From Dimargaris cristalligena (lineage: Eukaryota > Kickxellomycota > Dimargaritomycetes > Dimargaritales > Dimargaritaceae): a DNA stretch of 15,024 nucleotides. The notes beneath the pieces were generated by a model. It searched no databases and had not been told where the DNA came from. It saw only the letters and a list, made by a program, of their open reading frames with translations. Both the position numbers and the translations under genes were made by a program. How positions within the stretch are numbered: the stretch's first letter is position 1; each line of letters opens with the position of its first letter. Where the stretch lies: positions 1 to 15,024 of the forward strand of contig JANBQC010000653.1 in the NCBI GenBank assembly GCA_027576995.1. Reading direction: 5' to 3'. Of this stretch, positions 10,412 to 15,024 are shown one piece after another.

Positions 10412-10419
10412 TATAAATA
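10412..10419 (+). promoter_or_regulatory. TATA-like box of the CRH gene, with pyrimidine-rich leader after it
   Basis: TATAAATA occurs about 400 bases upstream of the CRH start codon. From here to 10818 the plus strand is markedly pyrimidine-rich (many CTT, TCC and CCC words), which is common in promoters and leaders of strongly expressed fungal genes. The implied leader of some 370 bases is long. Transcription could instead start nearer the gene, in the C/T-rich block at 10675-10800, or the leader could contain an intron ending at the TTTCTTTCACAG near 10599. Confidence 0.35.
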
Positions 10420-10818
10420 CCCCTATGCCTCCCTTCCCTCCCACCTGTTCGCCCATATAATATCCTGACTTCCCTGTACTAGGAACGTTTTAATATTGCC
10501 CGTTCATAGTTATTTCTCTTTACCCCGCTTACCTTTTCTAATATCTGCTATACGGTACTAAGGTTGCCGTCAGGAATTATCTCTCATTTCTTTCACAGGT
10601 CGCTGGATGGCCTATACGTTCTATTTCTTGTAACCTTTTTAATTCTTAATTTGTTGCCTCGATACGCTCGGTGCTGTTTCCTTCTACTCCCACCTCGATC
10701 CTATCACTCGATCTCATTTGGTGCTACGTTGATCTAATATTGTGCTACACCTTTCTGCCCGAGCCTTTTTAATCCCATCTTCTCATTACCCTTTAATCAT
10801 TTTCCATTCATCCACACT

Positions 10819-12039
10819 ATGAAGTTCGCTATCCTTCCCTCTCTCCTGGCCAGCGGCTTGGCCCTGGTTAACGCCGCCACCCCTGAATGTACCCCTAAGC
10901 GCTGGGACTTCAATGCCCCAGCGGATATGAACGACTTTGTTCCCCTGGGCTGCGGTCAGCAGGCCTATGTGGACAACGGTAACATGGTATGGGCTCTGAC
11001 CAAGGACTGTAACGCCACCACCATGGCCTACCCCCACGCCATCGCGGAGGGTAAGGTGTCCGCCCGTATCAAGGCCGGTGACAAGAACGGTATGGTGACC
11101 GCCTTCATCATGATGGGCTGGACCCCGGGTCAGGTCGACGAGCTCGACTTCGAATGGGTTGGCCGGGACTTGAGCCAGGTCCAGAGCATGCTTTTCGTCA
11201 ATGGCCAACGTGACGGTCCCGACGCCCATGAGATCGACTACCCCGTCCCGGGCGGCGATGCCAGCGCTGACTACTACCTCTACGCCATTGAATTCACCGC
11301 CAACTTTGTCAAATGGTCCGTCAATGGCGATGTTTTCCGTACCGTCGTTCGCAAGGACGGTCAGCCATTCCCCGCTCACGCCGACCACCTTCAATTCGGT
11401 GTCTGGGATGGCTCCCACCAGATGTACTGGGCTGGTGTGATGGAATGGGAGAAGTACGACCGCGCCTTCGCCTACATGGACTGGCTGGAAATCACGCCTT
11501 ACTGTGACGGAGTCCCCACTTCCACCATCCCCGATTCCCCCACTCCCCCCACCACCACCGCTTCTTCCGTAACCTCCACGACTGCCGCCACCACCTCGAC
11601 TACCTCTGACTTGAACACCTCCACCTCTTCGGCCGCCACTTCCAGCGCCGACCAGACCAGCACCACTGCTATGTCCTCGAACGATGCCACTTCCACTAGC
11701 GACGTAACTGTCGCTCCTACTGGTACCGATGCCTCCACCGGTACCGACGCAACTGTCGCCCCTACTGATACCGATGCCTCCACCGGTACCGACGCAACTG
11801 TCGCCCCTACTGATACCAATGCCTCCACCGGTACTGATGTATCTGTTGCCCCTACTGATACCGATGCTTCCACCGGTACTGACGCAACTGTCGCCCCTAC
11901 TGATACCAATGCCTCCACCGGTACTGATGTATCTGTTGCCCCTACTGATACCGTAGTGCCCACGGATACTTCCTCCAGTGGCCCCGTTTACCCCACGACT
12001 GGCCCCCCCAAGTGCCGTCCCCGCGCTATCCAGGTTTAA
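10819..12039 (+). CDS. CRH-family GH16 transglycosylase (chitin-glucan crosslinking), with Ser/Thr-rich repeat tail
   Basis: Intronless, 406 residues. Residues 1-19 (MKFAILPSLLASGLALVNA) form a signal peptide. The catalytic domain, about 21-231, matches the fungal CRH branch of GH16: GKVSARIKAG, then the catalytic signature DELDFEW at 107-113 (E108 nucleophile, D110, E112 acid/base), followed by VNGDVFRTV, FGVWDGS and WAGVMEWE. Characterised CRH enzymes transfer chitin chains onto beta-glucan in the wall. Cysteines at 24, 45, 64 and 229 could form disulfides, and N65-A-T is a possible N-glycosylation site. Residues 232-296 are Ser/Thr/Pro-rich, probably O-mannosylated. Residues 297-378 are 15-residue repeats. 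The C-terminus (PPKCRPRAIQV) is polar, so the usual CRH GPI signal is absent. Codons are strongly biased to C-ending forms (GCC, ACC, ATC) and AAG, suggesting high expression. The ATG context ACACTATGA resembles that of the GPI-type gene. Confidence 0.96.
   Translation: MKFAILPSLLASGLALVNAATPECTPKRWDFNAPADMNDFVPLGCGQQAYVDNGNMVWALTKDCNATTMAYPHAIAEGKVSARIKAGDKNGMVTAFIMMGWTPGQVDELDFEWVGRDLSQVQSMLFVNGQRDGPDAHEIDYPVPGGDASADYYLYAIEFTANFVKWSVNGDVFRTVVRKDGQPFPAHADHLQFGVWDGSHQMYWAGVMEWEKYDRAFAYMDWLEITPYCDGVPTSTIPDSPTPPTTTASSVTSTTAATTSTTSDLNTSTSSAATSSADQTSTTAMSSNDATSTSDVTVAPTGTDASTGTDATVAPTDTDASTGTDATVAPTDTNASTGTDVSVAPTDTDASTGTDATVAPTDTNASTGTDVSVAPTDTVVPTDTSSSGPVYPTTGPPKCRPRAIQV
11707..11952 (+). repeat. 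45-bp in-frame tandem repeat in the CRH gene (five full copies plus a partial)
   Basis: Five full copies start at 11707, 11752, 11797, 11842 and 11887, with a partial sixth at 11932. They encode a 15-residue unit of the form TVAPTDTDASTGTDA, with small variants (G for D, N for D, V for A, S for T). Copy 3 and copy 5 are identical at the DNA level, and the starts of copies 4 and 6 that follow them also match, pointing to a recent 90-bp duplication. Because 45 is a multiple of three, other frames through the repeat also stay open. Confidence 0.95.
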
Positions 12040-12350
12040 AGTGCAGTCTCGAACGGATGCCTCCTTAAATATTAGTTGTAATTCCTTCAGTGCCTAAGTT
12101 TTTTTTCTCACAAGATTCGACTCCCCTCATATTATTCATTAGTATTAATGACTATTAATGCTGGTCTCGATTGTTCTTTTATGATAATTGTCTTCGTGTG
12201 GGTTTGATTTATTCATGCATGAGATTATAATGGAACCAGTATACTATATTTAATAGCAGTATTCAGTCCGGCTAGCAGCTTCAATTCGCATTCCCATCAC
12301 GACTTACCTCCTAATCGGATGTGGGGCCTCTGTTCTCTCTCGCCCGCTAT

Positions 12351-12356
12351 AATAAA
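12351..12356 (+). terminator. AATAAA, candidate poly(A) signal of the CRH gene
   Basis: An exact AATAAA on the plus strand, 312 bases after the CRH stop codon. It is rather distant; AT-rich variants nearer the stop (around 12066-12170) could be used instead. Confidence 0.35.
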
Positions 12357-12392
12357 GTTCAGTTCGTATCAATTTCGTAGAAAATAGGTGTT

Positions 12393-12398
12393 TTTATT
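12393..12398 (-). terminator. AATAAA, candidate poly(A) signal of the seven-exon gene
   Basis: An exact AATAAA on the minus strand, about 107 bases downstream of the stop at 12505-12507. Distance and orientation fit 3'-end formation for the minus-strand gene. Confidence 0.5.
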
Positions 12399-12504
12399 TG
12401 GATTGGAAGTAGAGAAATTGTAAGATTCGGGGCGAACTGCTGTTTTACCATGGACTGGCGTTAAATTTCCTAGTCAGTGGTTTTTGTTTAATCGTAGATG
12501 TATC

Positions 12505-14752
12505 CTAGCGTACAAACGGTTGCCATAATTGCTCTTTAATGGCTCTGTAGGTGCCCATTTCTTCATCATCGCAGTGATCAATAGATGCCGACAGGTCCAT
12601 TCTGAAGGGCGGTGGTGCAGTGTAGTTATTAGCACCACCGCCTTGATCAGCGATAGGGGTAGTGGTGGCTGCGATTGTTACCTCTCTTTGATTATCCAGA
12701 TTATTGGCGGTATTTGCAGTGAAATGACGGATAGTAGACAGCTCCTCCACGACCGACAAGAATGGTTGGTGTATATTATCGCCGCTAAGCAAGATCTTTT
12801 GATATCCTGAGCATGTCTCATGTTCGGTGGGACAGGCGAACTCCCGGGCTCTCGTGGCGGCAACCTTTGAGGCGGATGGCCCTTTCGATGGCAAAACCGA
12901 AGACTCTAGAGTCTCCCCAATTTCGCTGTTTAGCACCTGAAGGGTCTCTGCCATTCCAGAATCGTCGACTACATCCATGCGCTATCAAAATATCACATTT
13001 ATTAAAAGAATAATATGCCAAACGTGAGTGGTAATTATTCCAATATAATCCACTTTTGGCTTATGAAAGTATTTGGGCCATATGCTGGGGGTAGCAAAAT
13101 GGTATTTACTTAACTTACACCAAAGGCGTCGGTTATGACTCGTTTTCGCGAAACCGCCAGTTCCTGATCAATCTGGTCAAGTATACTACTGGCGATTGTT
13201 AGAAAATCCGCATCCTATTACAAATAAATAAATTTATATTAAAGAAACAAACAAACTCGCGACAGGTTATACTTACCATCCTGATCGGGATGGCAAAGAC
13301 CAAACTGGGTTCTTATAAACATACTTTGTACATCCATATAGTCGCAGACATGGCTGGCATCGTGTCTCATTTATTGATTTTTTCTTTACTTACAGGGGCA
13401 GTTCCGATTCCACCACGCCTTTGGCGATTAGAGGCTTGGATATATATATCACGACTTTGTCTATTAGCGGAAGTGTCTATTGAGGGAGGGTTATGCGGCT
13501 CTGGTGATTCCATCCGGTTACTAGTATTTATTAAAGTCTTGGGCTTCTGACCTTGGGCAATGCCGTTAGGATTTCCTGCGGCAAGGAACTCGGTCTCTGA
13601 AAAGGCAATAACAGCTGCACAAGGGTCAAGCGAAATAGGAGCACATGTGTTGGCCTCACGGTACCTAAGTCGGGCATAAAGCTTACACCGATATTGTAAC
13701 TATCCGACCAAATCACTTATGGTCTCGGGTCTCGTAACCCAGATTGGACAGCATATCCAATATTCGTAAAAATTACAAAAAAACAGCTTGTAGTGACATG
13801 TTTACCTTTCGGCGGGGCTTGCGGATCAGAGGGTCCTCCTATCTTTCCCCTATTTAGAAACCCAGCTTTCTTGGTCGTGTTTACCGCTGGCCGCAGCTGT
13901 ATAACAGTTTCAGCATGGAGCAGAGTTGGTAGGAAATGCACGACATGTCATTATCAAAAGATAGGCATTCCGGCTAAGGCTGACAGAAAAATTGATGTCG
14001 AGAAAAGTAGACTACGCTCAATGGTGATTTGAGCTGCGGATCGCAATATTATTCGGAGGAGAAGCCTACGTTACTTACGGTGATGCGGGCAATTGGACCG
14101 ACAGTAATCCGATCGAGCCTGGCTCTTCGACCAGATGTACGCTAATATATCCTCAGAAATAGGCGAGTGGGCGAACGGCTGGCTAGTCTCAGTTGTTGTA
14201 ATTCCATAAGCTGCCTTCCCATTAACTCCTTCGACGCATTCTGTTGCGCGCCACAAGCTCAATAGCAAGCATAGCTAATTATAGCCAAGCTCTGATTTCA
14301 AAAGGAAACTATACCTTGGGGGGCTTCGCTACCATATTGCGGCGAGCATGCTTACGGTCTGGAGTCCGAATTATCATTATTATTATCATCATTCACGGTG
14401 TTAAAATAGTGACGTGAGGGAAAGACTGGGAAAGTCTACTAACCCAATGATATCGACAATCCAGCAAAAAAATACAATGTTGTATGGGTAGTGAGGTTTG
14501 GTGGTCGCTGGAGAGGTATTGTAGCTTACGCCTTTCGATGTGCTTACCCTTTGTCGGTTGTGTCTTTGCCGGTTGACGTGTTTGGGCCTCGCTGAGATGG
14601 GGTGAATTCCCTTTATCCGGATTCGGCGGCTCATCGCTTGTGGAGTTGGGCCCATTGCCGCCACAGGATGACGAATCCAGTTGCGCTTGCCAAATGTGAC
14701 GGTCAAGATTGAATTGGTGTTGGTCGAGGTAGTCGTATAGAAATGGGGACAT
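12505..14752 (-). CDS. unrecognised 433-residue, mostly disordered protein, seven exons
   Basis: Proposed exons: 14752-14548, 14358-14315, 14274-14079, 13886-13806, 13596-13394, 13214-13119 and 12981-12505. Phases agree at every junction and the total is 1302 bases. Introns are 189, 40, 192, 209, 179 and 137 bases. Donors are GTAAGC, GTATAG, GTAAGT, GTAAAC, GTAAGT and GTAAGT. The 40-base second intron is the weakest step. A phase-compatible alternative acceptor in exon 3 would shorten that exon. A skipped GTAAGT at about 13275 might mean an extra small exon. The product starts MSPFLYDYLDQHQFNLDRH and has a basic patch (RKHARR, 70-75). A long Pro/Asn/Gln/Ser-rich middle follows, then a probable helix at 248-275 (LTIASSILDQIDQELAVSRK) and another near 345-375. 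There is no signal peptide or membrane segment. A nuclear or scaffold role is only a guess. The frame stays open upstream to an ATG at 14935, but that extension does not look coding. Confidence 0.6.
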
Positions 14753-15024
14753 GGTAAGCCGAGGTGGAAAACTGCGAAAGAGTAAAAGTCTAAAGCGGCC
14801 TGTAAACCAGCTTTGCCCCGGGGTAGACTTGAAAGTGGGCTGCACCCATGTGCATGGTCGTTTCGCTCTCCCGTCTCCATGAAGTCTAGAATAATGGTTG
14901 AACAACGGAGGGGTAGTGCAAGTGTACTGCTGCATAGTGCAGGATTAAGGGAAGCTTATTTTTATCAATTTCTTTATCGGTTTTATCAAGACCGGATCAT
15001 TACTATATATATATCTTTTAATCC
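14753..15024. other. upstream region of the seven-exon gene, to the window edge
   Basis: Probable promoter and leader of the minus-strand gene. It contains a TATATATATA run near 15005-15014, about 255 bases upstream of the chosen ATG, and an in-frame but non-coding-looking extension of the open frame to 14935. Nothing else is recognised. Confidence 0.4.

Larger units (their letters stand above)
12040..12504. other. convergent intergenic region (tail to tail)
   Basis: AT-rich spacer between the stop of the plus-strand CRH gene and the stop of the minus-strand seven-exon gene. No open frame is supported. It contains the candidate poly(A) signals of both genes, listed separately. Confidence 0.6.

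Noticed and set aside
10786..11418. 210-codon minus-strand frame opposite the CRH gene
   Set aside because: Antisense shadow produced by strong C-ending codon bias of the CRH gene; composition is Val/Gly-rich without a domain.
11499..11963. Long repetitive frames on both strands across the 45-bp repeat
   Set aside because: A repeat unit that is a multiple of three keeps every stop-free frame open; only the CRH frame is supported.
13275..13353. Extra small exon in the seven-exon gene ending at a GTAAGT donor (about 13275)
   Set aside because: No acceptor gives a phase that fits both neighbours with the strong TAATAG acceptor; skipping it gives a consistent 179-base intron. Kept only as an alternative.

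Overview
The window looks like nuclear DNA from a fungus. The best evidence is a clear CRH-type GH16 enzyme (chitin-glucan crosslinking, a fungal cell-wall family) at 10819-12039. Further support comes from spliceosomal introns of about 90-230 bases with GTAAGT/GTAAGC-like donors, and from a probable GPI-anchored surface protein. Coding exons are moderately GC-rich and spacers AT-rich. I cannot name the species. The lack of obvious close relatives for two of the genes would fit an early-diverging lineage, but that is a guess.

Layout, left to right. (1) 1-309, minus strand: a possible 5' end of a gene running off the left edge, in two exons (low confidence). (2) 779-1894, minus: a two-exon NmrA-like NAD(P)-binding protein, the second-best supported gene. 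(3) 2643-3707, minus: two exons that join in phase into a 278-residue protein with a signal peptide, a Pro/Ser/Thr-rich body and a GPI-type tail. Neither half alone looks like a complete protein. (4) About 3.7-10.4 kb: a long spacer with no gene I can defend, only scattered open frames and exon-like segments. (5) 10355-12039, plus: a G-rich motif, a TATA-like box, a pyrimidine-rich leader, then the intronless CRH/GH16 gene with a Ser/Thr-rich C-terminal half carrying a 15-residue tandem repeat. (6) 12505-14752, minus: a seven-exon gene for a 433-residue, mostly disordered protein that I do not recognise. It is convergent with the CRH gene, and candidate poly(A) signals of the two lie about 40 bases apart.

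The genes do not form an operon-like unit. Two of them (the GPI-type protein and the CRH enzyme) probably act at the cell wall, but they lie 7 kb apart on opposite strands, so I read no functional link into that. I found no RNA gene, CRISPR array, transposon with recognisable coding capacity or integrated virus. No strong case for a wholly new biological system emerged. The most interesting points are the repeat-bearing CRH enzyme without a GPI signal, the spliced GPI-type gene, the orphan seven-exon gene and the unusually long spacer.
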